From: Candidatus Bathyarchaeum sp.
Lineage (GTDB): Archaea > Thermoproteota > Bathyarchaeia > Bathyarchaeales > Bathyarchaeaceae
Direction: 5' to 3'
Assembly: GCA_003096235.1 (NCBI GenBank)
Contig: PIXT01000182.1
Coordinates: forward strand, 1-7,599
DNA length: 7,599 nucleotides
Shown: positions 1 to 6,466 of the stretch, one piece after another
Layout: each line of letters opens with the position of its first letter
Position numbering within the stretch: position 1 is the first letter of the stretch
Notes under the pieces: model-generated
The model's input: the letters and a program-made list of their open reading frames with translations, nothing else
Told to the model about the DNA's origin: nothing
The model's database searches: none
Position numbers and translations under genes: made by a program

Positions 1-2
1 AG

Positions 3-1694
3 ACCCATTCTCCACGAGATTCTATCGCCATTGCCTACGGTAATTTATACATAATTCCTGGTTACATCCAAGAAATGACAATGGATAGGTACGAAACTCT
101 TGATGAGGTTTGGGCTATTGGAAGTGATTCTTGGGAGATGTGGCGTAATGATTCAAAGAACAGTGGATCAGGTCAAGCAGGACCAACGGAACTAAATCTT
201 AGGTGGAGCTTTACAACAGGTGCCGGAGTTGGCTCTACGCCAGTTATTGTTGAGGGGCGAGTTTATGTTGGTTCACAGGACAAAAACATTTATTGTATCG
301 ATGCGAGAGACGGCAGTTTGTTATGGAAGTTCATGACTAATACTCGGATTAAATCGTCAGTTGCTGTAGCTGATGGAAGGGTGTATGTTGGACCTGACGA
401 TGGGTATGTTTATTGTTTAGATTCAAAAAATGGCAGTCTTATTTGGAGGGCAGGTGCTGGAGGCTACATTGAAGCGGGATTCAAGGCTGTAGCGGGAATA
501 CGGTCGTCGCCTATAGTGGTGGGGGGCATGGTGTATGTTGGGTCGTTGGATACCAGATTATACTGTTTTGATGCTGACTCCGGCGACATTGTTTGGACGT
601 ATGAAACTGGGGGATACATCACTTCTTCGCCAGCGGTATCAGAGGGTGTAGTTTACATCACGTCGCAGGAGTCCAGTAGTGGTGGTCTTTACAAGATAGA
701 TGCGGTCAGTGGAGCACTGATTTGGAGATGTGATATTCCGTATGTAATTGCTGCGGATAGAGGCACTGATTTACATGCGTCTCCAACAGTTGGGGATGGA
801 ATGGTTTTTGTAGCAACAAATAAGCAGAAATATTATGGAGTAAATGCGACAACGGGCAATATTGAGTGGACATATGTTACCACTGAGGGCACAGAGGGAA
901 TAGGAGGATATCTGATTGCTTCTCCAGCGTATAATGATGGTGAAGTGTACATTATTGATATGTTTTTCATTACAGCCCTTGACGCTGATAGTGGAGAAGT
1001 TGTTTGGCAGAGTTGGATAGGAACTGAACTGTATACTACCCCAACCTATGCTGACGGCAAAGTTTATGTCACCACAGATAGGCGTTTTGCTTATGCTCTT
1101 AATGCCACAGACGGGGTTAGGTTCTCATTTTTTGATACGGGCTCTAATAGTTGGTCATCTCCCTCTGTGTATGAAGGAAGACTATACTTTGGATGCAATG
1201 ATGGCAAGGTTTACTGCCTTGACAGTAACTCAGTGACACAGGGTCAGATTTACAGTGCATTAGATGTGAATGAGGCTGAAAGCGGTGACAGTATTACGGG
1301 TTGTGGTCAACTTGAACCCGGAATTGCCCATGCCCAAATTACTGTAAGTTTCGTAAAGCCAGACGGCACAGCAGATAGCTTGCAGGTTACAGCCGAAAAT
1401 GATGGTGCATTCAGCTTCAGTTATACACCAGATGTGATTGGGGACTGGACGGTTTGTATGCGGTGTTCTGGAGCGACATATATTATGCAAAGTGTGGAAC
1501 TGCCTTTCAGTGTGGTTGGGGCTCAACAACAAACATCTGAACCAGACCAAACGACACAGCCGCAGGATTCAGGTATAGAAGTAGAATACCTCACGTTAGT
1601 AGCGGGTATAGTGATTGTGGCGTTGATTGGGGTAGTTGCTTATCTGGTTTTTAAGAAAAGAAACAAGAGTTCACCAGTTGTAATCAGCGACTGA
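3..1694 (+). CDS. PQQ-like beta-propeller surface protein, membrane-anchored (5' end outside window)
   Basis: The reading frame is open from base 3, so the true start lies left of the window and the ATG at 75 is internal. The text before it (DSIAIAYGNLYII) already reads like a propeller strand. Numbered from that ATG, a W-x-M-W-R-N-D segment (residues ~20-26) resembles the opening motif of PQQ/quinoprotein propellers. Eight repeats follow (residues ~43-390) of the type G-x-V-Y-V-G-S-x-D-x-x-x-Y-x-x-D-A-x-x-G-x-x-x-W. Residues ~392-481 look like an Ig-like beta-sandwich (KPDGT, then a GDWTV strand). A Gln/Thr/Pro-rich linker leads to one hydrophobic segment (~505-526) followed by KKRNK. This predicts an extracellular propeller held by a C-terminal membrane anchor with a short cytoplasmic tail. 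Such propellers serve as binding or scaffold domains. No catalytic or PQQ-binding residues can be assigned, so enzymatic activity is not claimed. The gene is convergent with the glycosyltransferase, 20 bases apart. Confidence 0.88.
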   Translation, partial: THSPRDSIAIAYGNLYIIPGYIQEMTMDRYETLDEVWAIGSDSWEMWRNDSKNSGSGQAGPTELNLRWSFTTGAGVGSTPVIVEGRVYVGSQDKNIYCIDARDGSLLWKFMTNTRIKSSVAVADGRVYVGPDDGYVYCLDSKNGSLIWRAGAGGYIEAGFKAVAGIRSSPIVVGGMVYVGSLDTRLYCFDADSGDIVWTYETGGYITSSPAVSEGVVYITSQESSSGGLYKIDAVSGALIWRCDIPYVIAADRGTDLHASPTVGDGMVFVATNKQKYYGVNATTGNIEWTYVTTEGTEGIGGYLIASPAYNDGEVYIIDMFFITALDADSGEVVWQSWIGTELYTTPTYADGKVYVTTDRRFAYALNATDGVRFSFFDTGSNSWSSPSVYEGRLYFGCNDGKVYCLDSNSVTQGQIYSALDVNEAESGDSITGCGQLEPGIAHAQITVSFVKPDGTADSLQVTAENDGAFSFSYTPDVIGDWTVCMRCSGATYIMQSVELPFSVVGAQQQTSEPDQTTQPQDSGIEVEYLTLVAGIVIVALIGVVAYLVFKKRNKSSPVVISD

Positions 1695-1698
1695 CTGC

Positions 1699-1755
1699 AA
1701 AAAGAGTGTTTAGATTAGTGTTCTGTTGCTTCAGAGTAGACTTTAGACATTTTTT
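1699..1755. terminator. Possible convergent T-run terminators
   Basis: Archaeal termination usually needs only a T-rich stretch on the coding strand. On the plus strand, T6 at 1750-1755 lies about 55 bases beyond the propeller stop, inside the 3' end of the opposing gene. On the minus strand, a T5 run (plus-strand A5 at 1699-1703) lies just past the glycosyltransferase stop. There is no clear hairpin. This is inference from T-runs alone. Confidence 0.3.
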
Positions 1756-2905
1756 GGGCACAGACATCCCAAGAAAAGGTTTTGCTCACAAAATCTCGAC
1801 CAGAACGCCCCATTTTTTCTCGTAATGATTTGTTTGAAAGAAGATACGAAATAGCGTTTGCTAGGTCGTTGCTGTCGGGTTCAACTAGTAGCCCAGTTTC
1901 TTTATGTTTTATGACTTCGGTTATTGCGCTAACGTTGAAGGCAACCACGGGTTTAGCTGTTGCTTGGGCTTCCAACATGGATATTCCTTGTCCTTCTTGT
2001 ATGGAGGGTGAAACGAAAACGTCAGCGCAGTTGTATATTTGTGGAAGAGCATCATCGGAAACATCATCTAAAAAGGTAAACCTGTCTGAGACACCCTGCT
2101 CTTGTGAGTATGAAATCAGATTGTTTTTTAGGGGACCGTTTCCGACGATTACAAAGTTTGTTTCGTTATGTTCTTTGATGACGTATTTGGCTGCTTCAAT
2201 CAAGTAATGTAGCCCTTTTCTGGGGATTAGGTTACCCACAAAGAGTACCATGTGTTTGCTGTTTGCGCAGATTTGAGCCTTAACGTTCTCATAATCGTTG
2301 GTGGGCTTGAATCTTTTGAGGTCCACACCGTTTGGAACTATCCGTATTTTATTCTCAGCAACACCATATAATTGAACAATCTTTTGGAAGGAGTAACGGC
2401 TAACGGTAACTATCAGGCTTGCATCTCTTGCGGCTTGCTTTTCTATTTTTGCGAGGTGTCGCATGAAAACGTTAGACAGCTTTAGTCTAAAAGAGGGAGA
2501 CACACTTTTTGACGATTGCAGGTATTCGTCTGCCAGAACACCGTGAACTGTCTGTATGAATGGTTTGCTGATTTTGCGCTTCTTTAGGGTCTTGAGGAGT
2601 TTGTAGCCGCTAACAGTGTGCGCTTCATAAATGTCGGCTTTAATGGTGTTAACCATTTTGGAGATTGTTCTGTTGAAGACCCAGTTGTCTAGCGGGTATA
2701 TCATGTCTGTGGAGCGGCAGGGGACAAGAGTTGTTCCGTCAATCACAGCTGTTTTGTTGAATCCTTTTTTTGTTCCACTGTAAACTGTTGTGTCAAATCC
2801 ATTTACCATTCGTTTGGATGTCTCTAGTATTCGGCGTTCAACACCTCCGAAGTAAAGGTGAGGTGGCTGCGTGTTAAAGACGGCTACTTTCAGCTTCTGG
2901 TTCAT
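1715..2905 (-). CDS. Glycosyltransferase, family 4 (GT-B fold)
   Basis: A complete 396-residue protein of normal GT4 length. It likely transfers a sugar from a nucleotide-activated donor to a lipid-linked or protein-linked glycan at the cytoplasmic face of the membrane. The N-terminal Rossmann half has a glycine motif (F-G-G-V-E-R, residues 19-24) typical of acceptor-side loops. The C-terminal donor half shows I-V-P-N-G-V-D (189-195), the V-G-N-L-I-P-R-K-G segment (223-231) with the basic pair R229/K230 expected to contact donor phosphates, V-G-N-G-P (254-258), and the E-x7-E signature E304...E312 within P-S-x-x-E-G-Q-G. No signal peptide or membrane helix is seen. The ATG at 2905 is preceded by AGAGG on the minus strand (plus 2915-2919), nine bases away. 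Donor and acceptor cannot be told from sequence. No other glycan-assembly genes lie in the window, so the pathway (protein N-glycosylation, glycolipid or surface polysaccharide) stays open. Confidence 0.93.
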   Translation of the reverse strand: MNQKLKVAVFNTQPPHLYFGGVERRILETSKRMVNGFDTTVYSGTKKGFNKTAVIDGTTLVPCRSTDMIYPLDNWVFNRTISKMVNTIKADIYEAHTVSGYKLLKTLKKRKISKPFIQTVHGVLADEYLQSSKSVSPSFRLKLSNVFMRHLAKIEKQAARDASLIVTVSRYSFQKIVQLYGVAENKIRIVPNGVDLKRFKPTNDYENVKAQICANSKHMVLFVGNLIPRKGLHYLIEAAKYVIKEHNETNFVIVGNGPLKNNLISYSQEQGVSDRFTFLDDVSDDALPQIYNCADVFVSPSIQEGQGISMLEAQATAKPVVAFNVSAITEVIKHKETGLLVEPDSNDLANAISYLLSNKSLREKMGRSGRDFVSKTFSWDVCAQKMSKVYSEATEH

Positions 2906-2972
2906 GGATTTGTGCCTCTGAGTTTGAAGCGGTTTCCCATGCCAGTTCTTTGGTAAGATTAAGTATTAAAAT
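2906..2972 (-). promoter_or_regulatory. Promoter and RBS of the glycosyltransferase gene
   Basis: Read on the minus strand, an AT-rich box ATTTTAATACTTAA (plus 2959-2972) sits 55-67 bases before the ATG, so transcription would start near 2940 with a leader of about 35 bases. AGAGG (plus 2915-2919) is a suitable Shine-Dalgarno sequence. The region is shared with the divergent promoter of the hydrolase gene, and the two TATA-like boxes are about 60 bases apart. Assignment is by pattern and spacing only. Confidence 0.5.
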
Positions 2973-3019
2973 GAAACCAATTGATTAATTCAAATTTTGG
3001 GTCTACGCTCAAGATGTGA

Positions 3020-3073
3020 TTTAATATTTATTAGCAACTTTGATAGCCCAATATGACAAGACGGTGGCAGGGA
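3020..3073 (+). promoter_or_regulatory. Promoter of the carbon-nitrogen hydrolase gene
   Basis: The box TTTAATATTTA (3020-3030) is the best TATA-like element here, preceded by a purine-rich stretch (AAGATGTGA) that could act as a BRE. A transcription start about 25 bases downstream (~3050) would give either a leaderless message from the ATG at 3053 or a ~28-base leader before the ATG at 3080. AGGGA at 3069-3073, six bases before 3080, could serve as ribosome binding site and favours the second option. Confidence 0.5.
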
Positions 3074-3079
3074 AAAAGT

Positions 3080-3823
3080 ATGCAAGTCAGTTTGATTCAT
3101 ATGCAAATCAGCGAATCGCCAGACAAGAACCTGAAGACAGCAGAGCAAATGTTGTATAAAGCGGCTGATTTAGGTTCCAAGTTTATTTGTCTCCCTGAAT
3201 ATTTTGCATTCCCAGCCAGTGTAGAAGATAATGAACAAATTGAAGACATAGCTGAGCAGACCCACCAGCCTGCGGTTAAGCTTCTGAAGCGGGTTTCAAA
3301 GGACATTGATGCTTACGTTGTTGGAGGAACTGTTTTTGAAAAGTTCAGGGGAAGATATTACAACACGTGTCTTTTTCTTAAGAGTGGAAAAGTTCTGGGA
3401 AAATTCAGGAAGATGCATCTTACTGACTGGGAGAAAAAGGTTGGATTACAGGTTGGAAGCACGTTCAAGATTTTTGAAACCGAATTTTGCAGGGCGGGAA
3501 TTTTGATATGTGCTGATGTGTTTTATCCAAGAACCGTTAGAAGATTGGCTTCTTTGGGGGCTGAAGTTGTTTTCTTGCCTGTGTCGGCGTCGAGAACTCA
3601 TCCCCATGTGCAGGGGCACCCGCTTACCACAAAGAGGGCAGAAAACAACAAGGTTTTCATCTTGAAAAACGGGAACACACGATCAAATTCTAGAGGCGGA
3701 AACAGTGCAATAATTTCTCCATGGGGCATTCTAAACCAAGCAAAAGACGAAATGAACACAAAAATCATCTCCGCAGACTTGGACATAACCAAACTACGAA
3801 AACATCGACAAGCTTCCAAATAA
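3080..3823 (+). CDS. Carbon-nitrogen hydrolase (nitrilase superfamily amidase)
   Basis: A cytoplasmic amidase of the nitrilase superfamily, which hydrolyses a non-peptide C-N bond through a cysteine thioester. The Glu-Lys-Cys triad is intact. Numbered from the ATG at 3053, the Glu is E49 in C-L-P-E-Y-F, the Lys K120 in F-R-K-M-H-L, and the Cys C153 in G-I-L-I-C-A-D-V-F-Y-P-R. Also conserved are the Y-N-T-x-x-x-F strand, the G-A-E-V-V-F-L-P stretch after the nucleophile, and a terminal N-S-A-I-I-S-P-W-G strand pair. The start at 3080 is preferred: the protein then begins M-Q-V-S-L-I-H-M, the usual first strand of the family, and the distance from the TATA box matches other genes here. Starting at 3053 adds nine residues. 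The length (247 or 256 residues) is normal. Substrate is unknown: omega-amidase, N-carbamoylputrescine amidase and related types cannot be separated by eye. It stands alone and converges on the next gene with 14 bases between them. Confidence 0.9.
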   Translation: MQVSLIHMQISESPDKNLKTAEQMLYKAADLGSKFICLPEYFAFPASVEDNEQIEDIAEQTHQPAVKLLKRVSKDIDAYVVGGTVFEKFRGRYYNTCLFLKSGKVLGKFRKMHLTDWEKKVGLQVGSTFKIFETEFCRAGILICADVFYPRTVRRLASLGAEVVFLPVSASRTHPHVQGHPLTTKRAENNKVFILKNGNTRSNSRGGNSAIISPWGILNQAKDEMNTKIISADLDITKLRKHRQASK

Positions 3824-3827
3824 AAAA
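3822..3827 (-). terminator. T-run terminator of the copy A gene
   Basis: Read on the minus strand, T6 lies in a TATTTTTTATTT context about 11 bases past the stop codon of the minus-strand gene. It overlaps the stop codon of the convergent hydrolase gene. This fits a factor-independent archaeal T-rich terminator. On the plus strand the nearest T-run for the hydrolase is T6 at 3854-3859, inside the opposing coding region. Confidence 0.4.
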
Positions 3828-3837
3828 TATTCAGGAG

Positions 3838-4731
3838 CTAACTGGATCCGTAGATTTTTTCCCATTTGTCTATGATTTTGTTCATGTTCTCAAAGCCGAA
3901 TTTGTCTAGCCAGCCGCGGTAATTGGTGTCATTTATTGCGGTTTTGCATATGTCCTTGGCTCGTTCTGCATCGTGCACAAGAAGAAGAATTGCTTCCACG
4001 TCATGACGGGATATGTATGCGACGGTTCTGAGAAGAGCTCTTGTTTCGGCTTCTCGGGGAATCTCTGCGCTTAACTCTATGAAGATTGGTTTTTTGAGCA
4101 GTTTCACAAAGTCCCGAGTTAACGTGTCCACCCAATAATTGGTCATGTAATTGTGCGAAGAAAGTGGAACGTGGAAAAAGTCCAGATAATCTGCGAGGGC
4201 ATCAAAGTCTAAACCAAACCGTTCTTTTGCCAGAATGGGGTCTGGCCATATTTCGATGCCAAACGGCTGTGTAACCATTTTTTTGGCGTTTCGGATAAAG
4301 TCGGTGACTGTTTGTGCTCTCCAGTCCAGCCATTCTAGTCCGCTCTTTTTCCATAGCTTATTGCATCGTTCGCAGGTGCAAAATCCTTCTTCTGGAAAGT
4401 GGAACAGGTTCAATGTTACTCCTGCAACAGATTCTTTTGCGGTGTCTTTTATGAATTGGAGAACTTTGGCTTGGTATTCTTCGTTGGTTGGGCACACAAA
4501 GTCCCAGGGCAGGGAATATGTTTTGTTTGTTCTTGTTGCGGGACCTTTTTTGGAGACCGCTACTAGTTCAGGTTTTTCGCGTATGGCTTTTGCGTCAACA
4601 AAGCAGGTGATGTCGTTGTACATGTCTTTTGCGGGTTTTCCTAATACGCCGTCGACACGTTTTGAGTAGTAAACGGACATGTCAAAGCCATCAACAATTG
4701 CAGGCTCATAGATTACTGTTCCAATCTTCAA
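3838..4731 (-). CDS. Uncharacterised protein with CxCxxC motif, copy A (possible TIM-barrel hydrolase-like)
   Basis: A complete 297-residue soluble protein with no signal peptide or membrane helix. It is a clear paralogue of the gene at 6467-7369: in an ungapped alignment by hand, 39 of the first 80 residues are identical. Shared landmarks are Y-E-P (8-10), G-F-D (15-17), C43, R-T-N-K (67-70), W-D-x-V-C (76-80), H-F (111-112), C-T-C-x-R-C (118-123), W-R-A-Q-T-V-T-D-F-I (137-146), P-D-P (163-165), E-R-F-G (170-173) and D-F-D-A-L-A (175-180). A short CxCxxC segment followed by an aromatic-rich helix is often seen in putative glycoside-hydrolase-like TIM barrels, and the alternating strand and helix pattern would suit a barrel. 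The family is not recognised with certainty and no catalytic acid pair can be named. The start is TTG with AAGGTC about nine bases upstream. The nearby ATG is out of frame. The gene is divergent from the ferredoxin gene. Confidence 0.85.
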   Translation of the reverse strand: MKIGTVIYEPAIVDGFDMSVYYSKRVDGVLGKPAKDMYNDITCFVDAKAIREKPELVAVSKKGPATRTNKTYSLPWDFVCPTNEEYQAKVLQFIKDTAKESVAGVTLNLFHFPEEGFCTCERCNKLWKKSGLEWLDWRAQTVTDFIRNAKKMVTQPFGIEIWPDPILAKERFGLDFDALADYLDFFHVPLSSHNYMTNYWVDTLTRDFVKLLKKPIFIELSAEIPREAETRALLRTVAYISRHDVEAILLLVHDAERAKDICKTAINDTNYRGWLDKFGFENMNKIIDKWEKIYGSS

Positions 4732-4822
4732 TGCATTTGACCTTCTGACGAATTGTTATCTTTAACTTTAAATCTAATGACGTTAATTAGTTTTGACATT
4801 AAATGTTGCTGGTGTGCCTTCG
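4732..4822. promoter_or_regulatory. Divergent promoter between copy A and the ferredoxin gene
   Basis: The palindromic core TTTAAA (4767-4772) within CTTTAAAT lies 57 bases before the ferredoxin ATG at 4823 and 42 bases before the TTG of copy A. One AT box could therefore direct transcription both ways. A second AT-rich stretch, GTTAATTAG (4782-4790), is an alternative for the minus strand. GGTG at 4811-4814 is a Shine-Dalgarno candidate eight bases before ATG 4823. These are pattern assignments only. Confidence 0.45.
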
Positions 4823-5008
4823 ATGAAGATAAAAATCGATTACATCAAATGCAAAGACTGCAGCTCATACACCTGTGTTGACTGTTGCGCAATGGCAGTT
4901 TTCAGCCTCCAAGACAACAAGCCAGTGATAGTTGACTTTGACTCATGTACACTATGCGGAATCTGCGAGGACCTGTGCCCAAAGAAGGCAATAACAATCG
5001 AAAAATAG
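4823..5008 (+). CDS. Small ferredoxin with two [4Fe-4S]-type cysteine motifs
   Basis: A 61-residue electron carrier. The second motif is canonical: C42-x2-C45-x2-C48-x3-C52-P followed by K-K-A-I. The first is C10-x2-C13-x4-C18-x3-C22, with an extra cysteine at 21 and alanine (A23) where proline is usual. The x2-x4-x3 spacing also occurs in ferredoxin domains of oxidoreductase electron-transfer subunits. In two-cluster ferredoxins the last Cys of each motif usually serves the other cluster, so two [4Fe-4S] centres are likely. The ATG at 4823 is chosen because it has GGTG eight bases upstream and puts the first motif at the usual distance from the N-terminus. A TTG at 4793 would add ten residues that do not look like a ferredoxin. 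No redox partner is encoded next to it. The nearest neighbours are copy A (divergent) and cbiS (191 bases downstream). Confidence 0.88.
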   Translation: MKIKIDYIKCKDCSSYTCVDCCAMAVFSLQDNKPVIVDFDSCTLCGICEDLCPKKAITIEK

Positions 5009-5199
5009 TACACAATATAACAGCAGACTTTTAGAACAGCTTTTCCAATGATAACTTATAGTGTGAATGTTACGTTTAAGGCATAAACAACAAAAGGGAG
5101 AACAACACTAAAAATCACTCCGCAACTAGGAATGATAACCCAAAACAGATAATTGGTACATCATTTCAGTCAAAAGGCTAAAAGAGAAGGAAAGTCTAC
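5009..5199 (+). promoter_or_regulatory. Intergenic region with likely cbiS promoter, long leader and RBS
   Basis: The region is A-rich and holds no convincing gene. ACTTATAG (5054-5061) is the best TATA-like box and shares CTTATA with two promoters further right. If it is used, the cbiS leader would be about 115 bases. The nonamer AATGATAAC occurs twice, at 5047-5055 (touching the TATA-like box) and 5131-5139. AAGGA (5187-5191) is a Shine-Dalgarno sequence eight bases before the cbiS ATG. Weak T-runs at 5029-5032 and 5041-5044 could end the ferredoxin transcript. Confidence 0.4.
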
Positions 5200-6351
5200 A
5201 TGAAACTGGAAACCCACATCAGGTCCGTTGAAGCTGAAATACAAGAAAACAAACTTATTTTACGATCAAAAAATCCACTGAAAATCGTAAGCTCAGCAGT
5301 TCTAAACGGAGGCTCCAAAGAAGCAAATTGCATAATCAATGTCCAAGTCGCCGAAGACGCAGGAAGCGACATGGATGACGAAGTCCACAAAGAAGCAGGA
5401 GACTTCCTGATAGAAGAAACAACAAAAATGGGCGTTGCTCAAGACCAAGTTGTAGCAATAATGACCGCCGCCAGAATGAAAAATGTCGAAGCAGTAACAC
5501 AAAAATTTGAAGATATTACATTAACCACCTTTGTTACTGCAGGCGCCTACTTTGCAGCCACTCCAGGCGACGAAATTGCCTCAAAACAGAATGCGTTCCC
5601 ATTCAAAAAATGGGGCACCATCAATACAATCGTGCTGGTTGATGGAAATCTAACTGAAAGCTGCATGGTCAACGCAATTGTAACCGCAACTGAAGCAAAA
5701 GCAGCAGCATTAAGAGAGCTGGATGTTAGAAGCCGTTTTTCAGGCGAGGTAGCAACTGGAACTGTTACAGACAGCGTTGTGATAGCGTGCACAAAACAGG
5801 GACGCACAATAAAGTATGCAGGCAGCGGCACAGCACTAGGAGAGCTGATCGGCAAATCTGTTAAGGCTGCACTCAAGAAGGCAATATTTAATCAAGAAAA
5901 CATGTTTTCTAACAGACCTCTGATAAGGAGGCTGGAAGAGCGGGGAATAACTGTTGAAAACTTGACAACTCTATTCTCACAAATCCGTCCGATTCTTCGC
6001 GAAGATTTGCAGAAGCGACAACAGTTTACGACTGAACTAAAGCATGTGTTATCTGATCAGAACATTGCAGCGTTGGTTATTGCTGGGCTCAGACTTGATG
6101 AAGACGCGAAAGTTGATTTGATTCCTGCTAACTCAGACAACGAGTATGGCAGAAAGTTTGTTCTTCATAAGATACTTCAGAAGGCGGTAACAGATTATCT
6201 GTCAAAGGAACAAGCCCCATCCAAATTTGTCAGACCGGACTATCTTAGTTCAACTTTCTCTGACGAAATGGGTTGGTTTACCAGAAGCGTACTTTCAGCT
6301 GTAATGTATTCTGTGTATTCAAATGTTGTAACAGATCAGTCTGAAACATAG
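5200..6351 (+). CDS. cbiS: Adenosylcobinamide amidohydrolase (CbiZ) fused to a CobZ/PgpA-like domain (CbiS-like)
   Basis: A 383-residue two-domain protein for corrinoid salvage. Residues 1-~232 are CbiZ, which cleaves the aminopropanol side chain of adenosylcobinamide to give adenosylcobyric acid so that salvaged incomplete corrinoids can re-enter cobamide synthesis. Family signatures seen: S-S-A-V-L-N-G-G (31-38), M-T-A-A-R-M (88-93), T-A-G-A-Y-F-A-A-T-P-G-D (113-124), N-T-I-V-L-V-D-G-N-L-T-E (142-153), N-A-I-V-T-A-T-E-A-K (158-167), A-T-G-T-V-T-D-S-V-V-I-A-C (185-197) and Y-A-G-S-G-T-A-L-G-E-L-I-G (206-218). Residues ~238-378 resemble the PgpA-like alpha-ribazole-5'-phosphate phosphatase CobZ: R-L-E-E-R-G-I-T-V-E-N-L, the A-L-V-I-A-G-L-R-L-D-E helix, Y-G, F-V-R-P-D and a small-residue-rich terminal helix. 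This arrangement matches CbiS of Methanopyrus kandleri, shown to have both activities. The C-terminal half is divergent, so its phosphatase activity is less certain. No other cobamide gene is nearby. Confidence 0.88.
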   Translation: MKLETHIRSVEAEIQENKLILRSKNPLKIVSSAVLNGGSKEANCIINVQVAEDAGSDMDDEVHKEAGDFLIEETTKMGVAQDQVVAIMTAARMKNVEAVTQKFEDITLTTFVTAGAYFAATPGDEIASKQNAFPFKKWGTINTIVLVDGNLTESCMVNAIVTATEAKAAALRELDVRSRFSGEVATGTVTDSVVIACTKQGRTIKYAGSGTALGELIGKSVKAALKKAIFNQENMFSNRPLIRRLEERGITVENLTTLFSQIRPILREDLQKRQQFTTELKHVLSDQNIAALVIAGLRLDEDAKVDLIPANSDNEYGRKFVLHKILQKAVTDYLSKEQAPSKFVRPDYLSSTFSDEMGWFTRSVLSAVMYSVYSNVVTDQSET

Positions 6352-6466
6352 AAAGAATGAATTCAAGACTGAACATTGAAAATGATAATTAGTTTTGCTC
6401 GGATAGTCGCAATGCTTATAGCCTACTTCAAGTAATCTGTCGCTTCTATAAGGAGAGGAATCAGCT
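6352..6466 (+). promoter_or_regulatory. Promoter and strong RBS of the copy B gene
   Basis: GCTTATAG (6414-6421) is a TATA-like box whose CTTATA core begins 52 bases before the start codon, giving an expected leader of roughly 25 bases. AGGAGAGG (6451-6458), eight bases before the TTG at 6467, is the strongest Shine-Dalgarno sequence in the window and decides the start. AATGATAA (6381-6388) repeats a sequence found twice upstream of cbiS. No T-rich terminator for cbiS is evident. Confidence 0.55.

Noticed and set aside
75..77. ATG as the start of the propeller gene
   Set aside because: The frame is open back to base 3 with propeller-like residues, and there is no Shine-Dalgarno sequence or signal peptide at this ATG.
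1782..2207. Open frame of 141 codons on the plus strand
   Set aside because: It lies entirely antisense to the glycosyltransferase, whose motifs are intact. The product is Ser/Cys-rich with no recognisable domain and there is no RBS.
4235..4669. Open frame of 144 codons on the plus strand
   Set aside because: It is antisense to copy A, which is supported by full-length homology with copy B. The translation has no domain features.
4793..4822. TTG at 4793 as the ferredoxin start
   Set aside because: It has no RBS, and the ten added residues do not belong to the ferredoxin fold. The ATG at 4823 has GGTG at a good distance and a suitably placed TATA-like box.
5048..5086. A 12-codon open frame upstream of cbiS, considered as a leader peptide
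   Set aside because: It is too short to distinguish from chance, has no clear RBS, and overlaps the best TATA-like box.
5009..5199. Cobalamin riboswitch upstream of cbiS
   Set aside because: I could not find a B12-box-like conserved core or the expected helices, and this riboswitch class is essentially bacterial.
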